Assembly: GCA_900321965.1 (NCBI GenBank)
Contig: ONYA01000038.1
Span: 1 to 62,102, forward strand
From: an uncultured Prevotellaceae bacterium
GTDB lineage: Bacteria > Bacteroidota > Bacteroidia > Bacteroidales > Bacteroidaceae
Length of the DNA: 62,102 bases
Direction of reading: 5' to 3'
The notes under the pieces were generated by a model, which saw only the letters and a program-made list of their open reading frames with translations, was not told the DNA's origin and did not search any database. The first letter of the stretch is position 1; each line of letters opens with the position of its first letter. Both the position numbers and the translations under genes were made by a program. Shown here one piece after another: positions 15,818-25,180 of the stretch.

Positions 15818-17635
15818 TTATTCTGCAAAAGTCTTGAAGTAGCCGATGCAGACGTCCCGCCACTCGCGGGCGTTCTGCAATTGGTGTTGCATACGTTCGT
15901 CGACCTCGCGCCAACGCTGCTCGTCGATGTAGGGCTTGCACGACTGCCAAGTTTTGCAGAAATCCTCTACCTCATTGACGCCGCGGTTGTAGCGGTACTG
16001 CATCTCCTCCCACAGCGTGCGTCCGCTGTTCATACGGTAGGTCCAAGGCAGGTGATGGAACCATAGCAGCAGGTTCTCGGGACAGGTCGACGGATTGTCG
16101 TACAACGAGCAGAAAGGCTCACGGTACTGGTTCGTGGCGTCGCTGCCGGCATGGGTGCGGTCGAAGCCGATGCCCTGCTTGTCGGCCTGATGGTAGTAGA
16201 CGGGGCACCATTCCAAAGGATAGGACTTAATGAAGCCGTCAGGTTCCGGTCCGTAGTGGTGGTCGAACTTGAAGATATGGTGAAGTCCCAGCGGCATCAT
16301 GTAATCAACGCAAGCCTCACGACTGCGTAACATCACGCTCAGCAGGGCATCATTCATCTCCGTTTTGCCGAAGGTGGCCGTCAGCCATTCTTTGGCGATT
16401 TTCTCCGATTCCATCGATGGATTCCATGCCAGACGGCCAAAAGCAAACCAGTTGGCCTGCGAGAAGTGGTGACCGCACCAGTTGGTGTCTAAGCCTATGT
16501 TCGCCACGCCAGCGATTCCCACCAACTTTTCGGGAGCGACATAGCGGAAGAACTCACGCCACATCGGTGCCAAGTAAACTAAATGTCGCGACTGTCCAAG
16601 ATACTCCTGTGTAATCTGTAGCTCAGCCATCTGCGGCGTCTGCTTGATATTGTCGAAGATTGGGGCGTATGGCTCACGCGGCTGGAAGTCGAGCGGACCG
16701 TTCTTCGACTGTAGAATGACGTTCGAGTCAAACTTGCCGTCGCAAGGTTTAAACTCCGAGACGGCCTGTTTTACGCGGTCTTCACCCTTATGGTTGGCAC
16801 CGTAGACAAACGAGCGCCACATGATGATGCCGCCGTGACGGGCTACACACTTAGCCAGCATATTGGCACCATCGGCATGGCTGCGACCATAGTCGCCAGG
16901 ACCAGGCTGTCCCTCGCTGTTAGCCTTCACCAAGTAGCCGCCGAAGTCGGGAATCAGCTTGTAGATCTCGTCCGTTTTTTGTTGCCACCAGCGTTTCACC
17001 TTAGCGTTCAGCGGGTCGGCGGTCTTCAGGTGGCCTAAGCCGATGGGCGAGGCGAAGTTTACCGACAGATAGACCTTGATGCCGTACGGGCGTAGGATGT
17101 CAGCAATCTCCTTGGCCTGTAGCAGGTTCTTGCGGTTCAACTGGTTCGGCGAGGCGTTCACGTTGTTCAGCACCGTGCCGTTGATGCCTATCGAGGCGTT
17201 GGCACGGGCATAGTCCTTGATGTGCTGTGCATTGTAGGTGGGCCAGAAGATGCTGCGTCCGGCATAGCCGCGCTCAATGGAGCCATTGAGGTTATCCCAG
17301 TGGTTCAGGATGCGCAACTTGTAGAAAGGCTGTGAGGCTCCCTGTTCGCCGCGTAGCAGGGCGTAGGCTCCGTACATCAGTCCCCGTTCAGTCTTGGCTT
17401 TGATAGTGTTGCCGCTGATGACGTATCCCTCATCATTTGTCAATGTAGGGTCAATCACCAGATTCACCGTCTCGCCGTCATAGTATTTACGCAGTTCTTC
17501 TGCCGCAATACACGCCGGTCCCGACACCTTGGCCTTGTTCACTTCAGCATACCGTAGCCACAGACGGCTGCCGTCCTCTGCCCATGTCAGTGTGGCCATA
17601 GCCAGCACCAGCATCATCAGCATTTGTCTTCTCAT
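15818..17635 (-). CDS. GH67 alpha-glucuronidase
   Basis: 605 residues with a signal peptide (MRRQMLMMLVLAMATLTWAE). GH67 features: RILNHWDNLNGSIERGYAGR, the barrel motif GGYLVKANSEGQPGPGDYGR with the likely acid glutamate, and the C-terminal region YNRGVNEVEDFCKTW. GH67 enzymes remove (4-O-methyl)glucuronic acid from the non-reducing end of xylo-oligosaccharides. The N-terminal non-catalytic domain is rather short here. Its promoter (minus TATCTTTG, 17673-17680) is divergent from that of the GH51 gene, so the two are likely to respond to related substrates. The family is firm and the export prediction is good. Confidence 0.92.
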   Translation of the reverse strand: MRRQMLMMLVLAMATLTWAEDGSRLWLRYAEVNKAKVSGPACIAAEELRKYYDGETVNLVIDPTLTNDEGYVISGNTIKAKTERGLMYGAYALLRGEQGASQPFYKLRILNHWDNLNGSIERGYAGRSIFWPTYNAQHIKDYARANASIGINGTVLNNVNASPNQLNRKNLLQAKEIADILRPYGIKVYLSVNFASPIGLGHLKTADPLNAKVKRWWQQKTDEIYKLIPDFGGYLVKANSEGQPGPGDYGRSHADGANMLAKCVARHGGIIMWRSFVYGANHKGEDRVKQAVSEFKPCDGKFDSNVILQSKNGPLDFQPREPYAPIFDNIKQTPQMAELQITQEYLGQSRHLVYLAPMWREFFRYVAPEKLVGIAGVANIGLDTNWCGHHFSQANWFAFGRLAWNPSMESEKIAKEWLTATFGKTEMNDALLSVMLRSREACVDYMMPLGLHHIFKFDHHYGPEPDGFIKSYPLEWCPVYYHQADKQGIGFDRTHAGSDATNQYREPFCSLYDNPSTCPENLLLWFHHLPWTYRMNSGRTLWEEMQYRYNRGVNEVEDFCKTWQSCKPYIDEQRWREVDERMQHQLQNAREWRDVCIGYFKTFAE

Positions 17636-17672
17636 CCTGTCTTAACCTTTTTATAATATTTATAATTTTTGG

Positions 17673-17680
17673 CAAAGATA
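17673..17680 (-). promoter_or_regulatory. Promoter -7 element for GH67
   Basis: Minus strand TATCTTTG, 37 bp before the GH67 start codon. Confidence 0.6.
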
Positions 17681-17724
17681 GCAAAATTCTTGCGATTCAT
17701 CGCCTCTTATCCATAATTATTTTC

Positions 17725-17732
17725 TATCTTTG
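17725..17732 (+). promoter_or_regulatory. Promoter -7 element for the GH51 run
   Basis: TATCTTTG 33 bp before the ATG at 17766. It probably drives the tightly spaced genes up to 27045, since no other promoter is seen between them. Confidence 0.6.
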
Positions 17733-17765
17733 CAAGCAGAATGAACAATAACTAAATAAAAAGCA

Positions 17766-20312
17766 ATGAAACGAAAAGTACTGACGTTGACCCTTATCCT
17801 CTGTGGGGTTTTCTCTGCCAACGCACAAACTTCCGAAAGTTCTCGCATATTCATTTATTCGCCCGGTCAGGGCGACGGACTGCATATTGCCCGGCAAGAC
17901 GGTGATATGTGGCATCATGCTGGTCGTCTTTGTTCGTCGGACTATGGCACATGGGGCGCCGAGAAGCGGATGTTTCACCCGTCCGTCTGCCGTGCAAAGG
18001 ATGGCACTTGGCGTCTGGTGTTTCAGGTCAACGACCACTCGCCGCAGTTTGCTGCCGCCTACAGCCGCGACCTGGTTAACTGGCGTCCGCAGGATTACCC
18101 CATCATGTCGACCAAACAGTGCTTGGAGCCTGTGGTGTTCGAGAATCCAGACGGCACGTTCGACATTTATTATAAATCGGCCGAGGGCAAGCGCTGGACG
18201 TCAGCCACGCCGAACTTCCGCGACTTTACCCCCGACCGTGCCAGTCAGATCAGTGACGATGCCTGGATTCGCGACACAGCTACCGTCGACGGCAAGCTCT
18301 ACGAGGGTAACAGCTTCGAGATTTCAGCGATGGAATGGGCGAAAATCGAACAGCACTACCGTCAGTCAGACGAAGACTGGCGCAAGTCTAACGAGCGTAT
18401 GCACGACGACGCCCTCCCCAACAGTGCGCTCAGCAGTTTACCCGCTGGGTCACCCCTCCAGGCCACGCTGACCATCGACCTCTCAAAGCAGAAAGCCATC
18501 AGCGATAAGCTCATCGGCGTCTTCTTCGAGGACATCAGCTATGCCGCCGACGGTGGTCTCTACGCCGAACTCATCCAGAACCGCGACTTTGAATATACAG
18601 CCAAAGACCACGGCGGCTGGAACGCTACCACCGCCTGGCACGCAACGCGACCGATAGAGATTGCTACCGAGCATCCGCTCAGTCCGAACAATCCACACTA
18701 TGCCCTTCTATGGCCGCAGGACACGCTGTGGAACGAGGGCTGGGACGGTATTGCCGTGGAAAAAGGAAAGAAGTACGACTTCTCCATGTATGTGTTGGCC
18801 GGCGGCCAGAAGCAGGACTTTTTAATTCAGCTCGTGGGACAGGACGGCCAGGTACTGGCCAGCAGTAAGTTGAAGACACAGGCTGGCAACTGGCAGCAAT
18901 ATACGACAGTGCTCACTGCCAAGGGTAGCGACACGAAAGCCCGTCTGGCCATTGTCCCGAAGAAGGCGGCCCATGTAGGTGTCGACATGATCTCGCTCTT
19001 CCCGCAAGAGACCTTCATGAACCGCAAGAACGGCCTGCGTCGCGACTTGGCTCAGGTCATTGCCGACCTGAAGCCGAAATTCGTCCGCTTCCCCGGCGGC
19101 TGCATGAGTCACGGTCAGGGGCTGGAGAACATCTACCACTGGAACGAGACCATCGGCTCCCTGCAGGACCGCAAGCCCGACTTCAACATCTGGCACTACC
19201 ACCAGACACGCGGACTGGGATTCTACGAGTACTTCCAGTTCTGCGAGGACATCGGTGCCGAGCCGTTGCCCGTACTGGCTGCCGGCGTGCCCTGTCAGAA
19301 CTCCGCCAACAACGCACAGGGCATTGGCGGACAGCAAGGTGGCATACCTATGGACGATATGCCGGCTTACATCCAGGAGTTGCTCGACCTCATCGAGTGG
19401 GCTAACGGCGATCCCGCCACGTCGAAGTGGGCCAAGATGCGTGCCGACGCCGGACACCCCGCACCCTTTAACCTTAAATATATAGGTATAGGCAACGAAG
19501 ACATCATCTCGACCGTCTTCGAGGAGCGCTTCACGATGATTGCCCGTGCCATCCGCGCCAAATATCCCGATATCAAGATTTGTGGCACCGTCGGTCCGTT
19601 CCACGCGCCGAGTGCCGACTATCAGGAGGGCTGGGAGTTCACCCGTCGTAACCCCGACCTGCAATACATGGTCGACGAGCACTACTACGAGTCGACGGGC
19701 TGGTTCATGCACCACCGCGACTATTATGACAAATATCCAAGAGAAGCCCCCTCGGGGGCAGTAGGTGGGGCTACAAAGGTCTATCTTGGCGAGTGGGCAG
19801 CCTCAACGAAGGCTAAGCGTCCTAACATAGAGACGGCACTGGCCGAAGCCCTCTACCTGACGGACATTGAACGCAACGGCGACATCGTCGAGATGACCTC
19901 GTATGCCCCGATGCTCTGCAAGGACGGCCATTCCAACTGGAACCCCGACATGATTTACTTCTCCAACACCGAGGTGCGCCCCACGCCGGCCTACCACGTC
20001 CAGCGCCTTTTCTCCGTCTACGGCGGTGACACTTATATCAATTCACAATTCACAATTGACAATTCACAATTAAGCCACCGCCTCGGTGCCAGTGTGGTGA
20101 AGGATTCGAAGACAGGCAAGACTTACGTCAAGCTGGTCAATGCACTACCCGTTGCGTTAGAGCTGACCGTCAAAGGTCTCAGCATACCCGCCACCGCCCG
20201 TACCGAAGGCTTCGAGGGCAAGCCCGAAGACCGCCACCTCGACATCAAGACCGGCGAGGCCGGCACGGCCATCGTCCTCCCGCCCTATTCCTTCCGCGCC
20301 ATCGAACTATAA
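17766..20312 (+). CDS. GH51 alpha-L-arabinofuranosidase with N-terminal propeller-like domain
   Basis: 848 residues with a signal peptide ending near SANAQ. Residues about 25-200 resemble half of a GH43-like five-bladed propeller (MFHPSVCRAKDGTWRLVFQV, LEPVVFENPDGTFDIYYKSA). A carbohydrate-binding-like sandwich and a GH51 catalytic barrel follow. The acid/base is E578 in KYIGIGNED and the nucleophile E676 in KVYLGEWAAS. Such enzymes release arabinose from arabinoxylan or arabinan. Two repeat-derived insertions are in frame: a palindrome giving REAPSGAVGGAT just before the nucleophile strand, and heptamers giving INSQFTIDNSQLS near residue 760. The N-terminal module lacks a full GH43 catalytic set, so it is probably for binding. 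Confidence 0.88.
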   Translation: MKRKVLTLTLILCGVFSANAQTSESSRIFIYSPGQGDGLHIARQDGDMWHHAGRLCSSDYGTWGAEKRMFHPSVCRAKDGTWRLVFQVNDHSPQFAAAYSRDLVNWRPQDYPIMSTKQCLEPVVFENPDGTFDIYYKSAEGKRWTSATPNFRDFTPDRASQISDDAWIRDTATVDGKLYEGNSFEISAMEWAKIEQHYRQSDEDWRKSNERMHDDALPNSALSSLPAGSPLQATLTIDLSKQKAISDKLIGVFFEDISYAADGGLYAELIQNRDFEYTAKDHGGWNATTAWHATRPIEIATEHPLSPNNPHYALLWPQDTLWNEGWDGIAVEKGKKYDFSMYVLAGGQKQDFLIQLVGQDGQVLASSKLKTQAGNWQQYTTVLTAKGSDTKARLAIVPKKAAHVGVDMISLFPQETFMNRKNGLRRDLAQVIADLKPKFVRFPGGCMSHGQGLENIYHWNETIGSLQDRKPDFNIWHYHQTRGLGFYEYFQFCEDIGAEPLPVLAAGVPCQNSANNAQGIGGQQGGIPMDDMPAYIQELLDLIEWANGDPATSKWAKMRADAGHPAPFNLKYIGIGNEDIISTVFEERFTMIARAIRAKYPDIKICGTVGPFHAPSADYQEGWEFTRRNPDLQYMVDEHYYESTGWFMHHRDYYDKYPREAPSGAVGGATKVYLGEWAASTKAKRPNIETALAEALYLTDIERNGDIVEMTSYAPMLCKDGHSNWNPDMIYFSNTEVRPTPAYHVQRLFSVYGGDTYINSQFTIDNSQLSHRLGASVVKDSKTGKTYVKLVNALPVALELTVKGLSIPATARTEGFEGKPEDRHLDIKTGEAGTAIVLPPYSFRAIEL
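19741..19774. repeat. In-frame palindrome inside GH51 (first copy)
   Basis: GCCCCCTCGGGGGC (19746-19759) and the trailing GTAGGTGGGGC encode EAPSGAVGGA, six residues before the nucleophile glutamate. The CCCCCTCGGGGG core recurs in the next GH51 gene at 20835-20850. Confidence 0.7.
20040..20074 (+). repeat. In-frame heptamer repeats inside GH51
   Basis: AATTCAC, AATTCAC, AATTGAC, AATTCAC, AATTAAG: five consecutive 7-bp units in a C-terminal beta-domain of an otherwise G+C-rich gene. Confidence 0.8.
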
Positions 20313-20324
20313 AGCCCCATAACA

Positions 20325-22767
20325 ATGAAAAAGAACAAAATCCTCCTAACCGCCTGTTTGCTGTGCTGCGGCGGCGCCGCAGCCCAAGTCACCATCGACA
20401 TCGACGCCAACCAGCGTGGCCCCAGAATCAGCCCCATGCACTACGGCATCTTCTTTGAGGACATCAACCACGCCGCCGACGGCGGCCTCTATGCCGAGCT
20501 CATCCGCAACCGCTCCTTCGAGGACGGCCCCCGCTACGGTGCTCCCGCCGACATGCAGGCCTGGTCCACATACGCTGCTACCCCGTCTCAGCTCACCGCC
20601 CGCCTCGTCCAGCCGTCGAAAAAGACGCCCCTGCTGAACAGCGTCCAGCAGAACGCCCTCGAGCTGACCATCAATGCCACGGCGGCAGGGCATCAACAGC
20701 GTGCAGGGCCGCACCTACCGCCTCAGTTTCTGGGCCAAGGGAAAATATAAGGGCAGTATCAAGGCCGTGCTGAAAGCCCACGAAGCCCCCCCTACGGCCC
20801 CCGAGGGGGCTTCTATACTGGCTGAAGCTATTGTGTCCCCCTCGGGGGACGAAAAGGGGGCCTCTTGGCGCAAGTACACCGCCGAGCTGACCGCCACCGG
20901 TAATGACCCCAAGGCACAGTTCGCCCTCGTCTTCGATGGCAAGGGCACGCTGACGATAGACGTGGTGAGCCTGTTCCCGCCGACGTTCAAGAACCGCGAG
21001 AACGGCTTGCGCCCCGACCTGGCACAGATGCTCTTTGAGATGCATCCTAAGTTTATGCGCTTCCCCGGCGGCTGCTTCGTCGAGGGACAGATTTCGCCGG
21101 AAAATGCCTTCCGCTGGGAGCGAACCATCGGCCCCATCGAGGAGCGCCCCGGCCACTGGAACGTGAACTGGGGCTACCGCACCACCGACGGCATTGGCTT
21201 CCATGAGTACCTGCAGATGGCTGAGGACCTCGGTGCCAAGCCGCTCTACGTGGTGAACGTGGGCATCTGGCACGGCGGACAGACAGCCGTCGACTCGCTG
21301 CAGCCGTGGATTGACGAGACACTGGCCGCCCTTGAGTATGCCAATGGCGACGTCACTACGAAGTACGGTGCCCTGCGCGCCAAGAACGGCCATCCCGCCC
21401 CGTTCAACATTGAATACTTAGAGATTGGCAACGAGAACAACCAGCCCGACCCCCGCCAGCAGAGCGACCACTACTACGACCGCTTCCGCCTCTTCAAGGA
21501 GCAGATACTGAAGAAGTACCCGAAGATGCACCTCATCGGCAACGTCGCCGCCTGGGGCACCGACACGCCGACGTGGGACAGCCAGGAGAGTGTCGAACTC
21601 CTCGACGAGCACTACTACCGCAACCCGGCGTGGTTTGCTGACAACTTCCATAAGTACGACACCTATGACCGCCGTGGCCCGAAAATATATGTCGGCGAGT
21701 ATGCCGTCACCGACGGCTTCGGCGACTTGGGCAACATGAACGCTGCCCTCGGCGAAGCTGTCTACATGATGGGCATGGAGAACAACAGTGACGTTGTGCC
21801 GCTGAACTCCTACGCCCCCATCTTTGTCAACGAGAACGACGCCCGGTGGCGTCCTGACATGATTCGCTTCAACTCCAGCCGCGTCATGGGCACACCTTCT
21901 TACTATGTACAGATGCTCATGCCCCGCAACATCGGTACTCAGGTGGTGAAAGTCAGCCAGACGAACCCCTACGAGGGTGCCGCCTTCAGGAAGCCCGTTA
22001 CGCCGCAGAAAAGTCGCGTGGGTTATGCCACCTGGGGCACCAAAGCATCGTACACCCATATGGACCCGCTGCCCAAGACCGGCAAGCCCGAATACGTGTT
22101 CGGCGACTGGCAGGTCACCGACGGTGTGCTGAGTCAGACGAGTATGCGTGAGCAGTGCATAGCACTGTGTACCGCCGAGGTGGGCGACCACTATACCGTG
22201 AAGTGCCGTGCCCGCAAGGACGACGGCCGCGAGGGTTTTATCATTGTGTTCAATTATGTCGACCCGCAGCACTACTGCTGGGTGAACTTCGGTGGTTGGG
22301 GCAACACGCAGCATGGTCTGGAGCAGATCAACGGCAGCGGCAAGTCGCAGACGGCCACCAAGCGGGGCCGCGTGGAGGCTGGCCGATGGTACGACGTCAC
22401 GCTGACTGTCAGCGGCGACTCGGTGAAGGCGTGGCTCGACAGCGACCTGGTTTTCGACACCGTGCTGAAGCACGACACGTCGGCGGGTGTCTTCTCGAGT
22501 GCCACCATCGACGACCAGACGGGTGAGCTCATCGTCAAGGTTGTCAACTCGCAGGCCGAGGGCACCACCGCCCGTCTGAACATCAGCAACTTCGCGGTGA
22601 AGCGTGCCAAGCTCATCCAGCTGCGCGCCAACACGGGCTACGACGAGAACACCCTGCAGCAGCCCACCAACATCAGTCCCACGGAGCACGAGCTGTCGCC
22701 GGAGTGCAATGCCGTCGACGTGGAGCTGCCCGCCTATTCGCTTAACATTATCAGAATCAAGAAATAA
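20325..22767 (+). pseudogene. GH51 alpha-L-arabinofuranosidase, broken by one frameshift
   Basis: The gene starts at the ATG at 20325 (signal peptide, then ISPMHYGIFFEDINHAADGG) and leaves frame near 20688. The rest of the enzyme continues in the +1 frame to 22767 (GINSVQGRTYRLSFWAKGKY, GNENNQPDPRQQ with the acid/base, KIYVGEYAV with the nucleophile). Removing one G from the GGG run at 20688-20690 would restore a continuous protein of about 813 residues. Both halves otherwise look intact, so this is either a recent mutation or a sequencing error. The C-terminal part holds an extra lectin-like beta-sandwich (about 22100-22560) inserted before the terminal domain. An in-frame palindrome lies at 20782-20864. 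The first half alone would lack the active site. Confidence 0.85.
20782..20864. repeat. Double in-frame palindrome inside the second GH51
   Basis: Two G/C palindromes, GAAGCCCCC to GGGGGCTTC (20782-20813) and GTCCCCCTCGGGGGAC (20835-20850), encode EAPPTAPEGAS and SPSGDEKGAS on either side of a short spacer. Core sequence shared with 19746-19759. Confidence 0.72.
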
Positions 22768-22770
22768 GCT

Positions 22771-23880
22771 ATGAGAAAACTACTCTTACCCTTATGCCTG
22801 CTTGCCGCAGCCGCTGTGCAGGCGAAGCAGTGGACACCCGACCAAGTGAAGAAGGTGATTCGTCAGGTGAATACCTACTGGCAACAGAACAACAAGCCGG
22901 AGGTGCGCTCCTTCTGGGACAATGCCGCCTACCACACCGGCAACATCGAAGTCTACAAGCTGCTTGGCGACCAGCAGATGCTCGACTACAGCATCCGCTG
23001 GGCGGAGCACAACGAGTGGAAGGGCGCCAAGGAGGCCGACCCAGCTAAGTGGAAGTACAAGAACTACGGCGAGGGCCAGGACTATGTCCTCTTTGGCGAC
23101 TGGCAGATCTGCTTCCAGACATACATCGACCTTTATAATTTAGAGGCGAGAAGAGAGGAGAGAGTGGCTCGTGCCAAGGAGGTGATGGGCTACGAGGCTG
23201 ACTCGAAGGCGAACGACTACTGGTGGTGGGCTGACGCTCTCTACATGGTGATGCCTGTGATGACGAAGATGTACCGCCTGACGGGCGACCAGAAGTATTT
23301 GGACAAGCTTTACCAGAACATCCTCTACTCTGACAGCATCATGCTCGATCCTGAAACGGGCATCTACTTCCGCGACGGCAAGTACGTCTACCCCAAGCAC
23401 AAGTCGGCCAACGGCAAGAAGGACTTCTGGGCACGTGGCGACGGCTGGGTGCTGGCCGGACTGGCCAAGGTGCTGCAGGACATGCCCGAGACCTACGTCC
23501 GTCAGCCATTCTTCGTCGACAAGTACACCCGTCTGGCACGGGCCGTGGCCGCCTGCCAGCAGCCGCAGGGCTACTGGACGCGCTCGATGCTCGACCCTGC
23601 CCATGCCCCTACGGCCTTCTTCACCTACGGTATGCTGTGGGGCGTGAACCACGGCTACCTGCCGAAGCGTGAGTTTGCCCCCGTCATCGCCCGCGCCTGG
23701 AAGTACTTGACGGAGACCGCCCTGCAGCCTTCGGGCAAGGTGGGCTACGTGCAGCCCATCGGTGAGCGTGCCATTCCCGGCCAGACCGTCGACCAGAACT
23801 CCGAAGCCAACTTCGGTGTCGGCGCCTTCCTGTTGGCCGCCTGCGAATATGTGAGATTCTTAGAACAAACGAAGAAATAA
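22771..23880 (+). CDS. GH105 unsaturated rhamnogalacturonyl/uronyl hydrolase
   Basis: 369 residues with a signal peptide (MRKLLLPLCLLAAAAVQA). This is an (alpha/alpha)6-barrel protein of the GH105 type: NYWWWADALYMVMPVMTKMY with the likely catalytic aspartate, and KKDFWARGDGWVLAGLAKVL. These enzymes hydrate and cleave the unsaturated uronic acid left at the non-reducing end by polysaccharide lyases, as in rhamnogalacturonan breakdown. It follows the GH51 stop by 3 bp and precedes the DUF2264 gene by 13 bp, so it belongs to one operon. The heparinase-like lyase gene downstream could supply its substrate. Confidence 0.9.
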   Translation: MRKLLLPLCLLAAAAVQAKQWTPDQVKKVIRQVNTYWQQNNKPEVRSFWDNAAYHTGNIEVYKLLGDQQMLDYSIRWAEHNEWKGAKEADPAKWKYKNYGEGQDYVLFGDWQICFQTYIDLYNLEARREERVARAKEVMGYEADSKANDYWWWADALYMVMPVMTKMYRLTGDQKYLDKLYQNILYSDSIMLDPETGIYFRDGKYVYPKHKSANGKKDFWARGDGWVLAGLAKVLQDMPETYVRQPFFVDKYTRLARAVAACQQPQGYWTRSMLDPAHAPTAFFTYGMLWGVNHGYLPKREFAPVIARAWKYLTETALQPSGKVGYVQPIGERAIPGQTVDQNSEANFGVGAFLLAACEYVRFLEQTKK

Positions 23881-23893
23881 TGTTATATCAATC

Positions 23894-25180
23894 ATGAAAA
23901 AGCTGATTTTAACCATTGTGGCGCTGATAGCGCTGATGCCCGTTGAGGCCAAGAAAGCAAAGAAGGCGGCACAGACTGACCGCGAGTACTGGACCGAGCA
24001 GGCCTGGAAGATGGCACAGCCCGTCTTAGAGAACATGGCCAAGGGCGAACTGCAGAAGAATATGAAGACGGAATTCTCGCCGTCGTTCGACAACCGCAAC
24101 CGCAAGGTGGTCTACATGGAGACCTTCGGACGCCTGATGGCGGGCATCGCCCCATGGCTTGCATTGCCCGACAGTGTGTCCGGCGGTTCTCCCGCCGACA
24201 TCAAGGAGCGCGACCAGCGCCGCCAACTCCGCGAGTGGGCCTTAGCCTCATATAAGAACAGCGTCGACCCTGCCTCGCCCGACTACCTCTGCTGGGGTGT
24301 TGCCGGTCAGAACCTCGTCGATGCCGCCTATATCGCCGAGTCGTTTATCCGTGCCTACGACGCTCTGTGGGTTCCTCTCGACCAAGTGACGAAGGAGCGC
24401 TACATCAAGGAGTTCAAGAAGCTGCGCTCTATAGAGCCGCCCTACACCAACTGGTTCCTCTTCTCATCGACCATCGAGAGCTTCCTGGCCAAGGTCACCG
24501 AGCGCCGCGACTACGACGACTTCCGCGTGATGATGACCATCCGCAAGGTCGAGGAGTGGTATGTCGGCGACGGCTGGTATGCCGACGGTCCCGTCTTTGC
24601 CTTCGACTACTATTCGAGCTACGTCTTCCATGCCATGTATCTTGAGACGCTGCAGAACATGATTGACGCCAAGGCCCGCACGCGCCTGGAATATGATAAG
24701 TACTACGCCCGCGCACTGAAGCGTGCCCAGAAGTTCAGCATCATCCTCGAACGTTTCATCTCGCCTGAGGGCACCTTCCCCGTCATCGGCCGAAGCACGC
24801 CCTACCGTCTGGCCGCCATGCAGCCGCTGGCTTTGATGGCGTGGTACCAGAAGCTGCCTAAGGAACTCTCGAACGGCCAGGTGCGCGCCGCCCTCACCGC
24901 CGTCATGCACCGGATGTTCGACTACCAGCAAAATTACAACGACGGCGGCTACCTGACCATCGGTTTCTGCGGCCATCAGCCCGAGACCGCCGACTGGTAC
25001 ACCAACAACGGTTCGCTCTATATGACCTCGCTGGCCTTCATGCCCCTCGGTTTGCCCGCCGACCATCCGTTCTGGACGGACAAGGCCGAACCGTGGACGC
25101 AGGTGAAAGCCTGGGGCGGACAGCCTTTCCCGAAAGATCACCGCTGGGCTGACGACATCGTAACAAAAGACAAGTACTAA
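23894..25180 (+). CDS. DUF2264 family protein, exported
   Basis: 428 residues with a short signal peptide (MKKLILTIVALIALMPVEA). The whole length matches DUF2264: YMETFGRLMAGIAPWLALPD, SYKNSVDPASPDYLCWGV, EWYVGDGWYADGPVFAFDYY, RFISPEGTFPVIGRSTPYR. The fold is predicted to be a helical toroid related to GH88/GH105 and the heparinase N-terminal domain. Members sit in pectin and glycosaminoglycan loci and are thought to act on unsaturated or uronic-acid oligosaccharides, but an activity cannot be read from the sequence. Its stop overlaps the start of the heparinase-like gene by one base (TAATG). Confidence 0.85.
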   Translation: MKKLILTIVALIALMPVEAKKAKKAAQTDREYWTEQAWKMAQPVLENMAKGELQKNMKTEFSPSFDNRNRKVVYMETFGRLMAGIAPWLALPDSVSGGSPADIKERDQRRQLREWALASYKNSVDPASPDYLCWGVAGQNLVDAAYIAESFIRAYDALWVPLDQVTKERYIKEFKKLRSIEPPYTNWFLFSSTIESFLAKVTERRDYDDFRVMMTIRKVEEWYVGDGWYADGPVFAFDYYSSYVFHAMYLETLQNMIDAKARTRLEYDKYYARALKRAQKFSIILERFISPEGTFPVIGRSTPYRLAAMQPLALMAWYQKLPKELSNGQVRAALTAVMHRMFDYQQNYNDGGYLTIGFCGHQPETADWYTNNGSLYMTSLAFMPLGLPADHPFWTDKAEPWTQVKAWGGQPFPKDHRWADDIVTKDKY

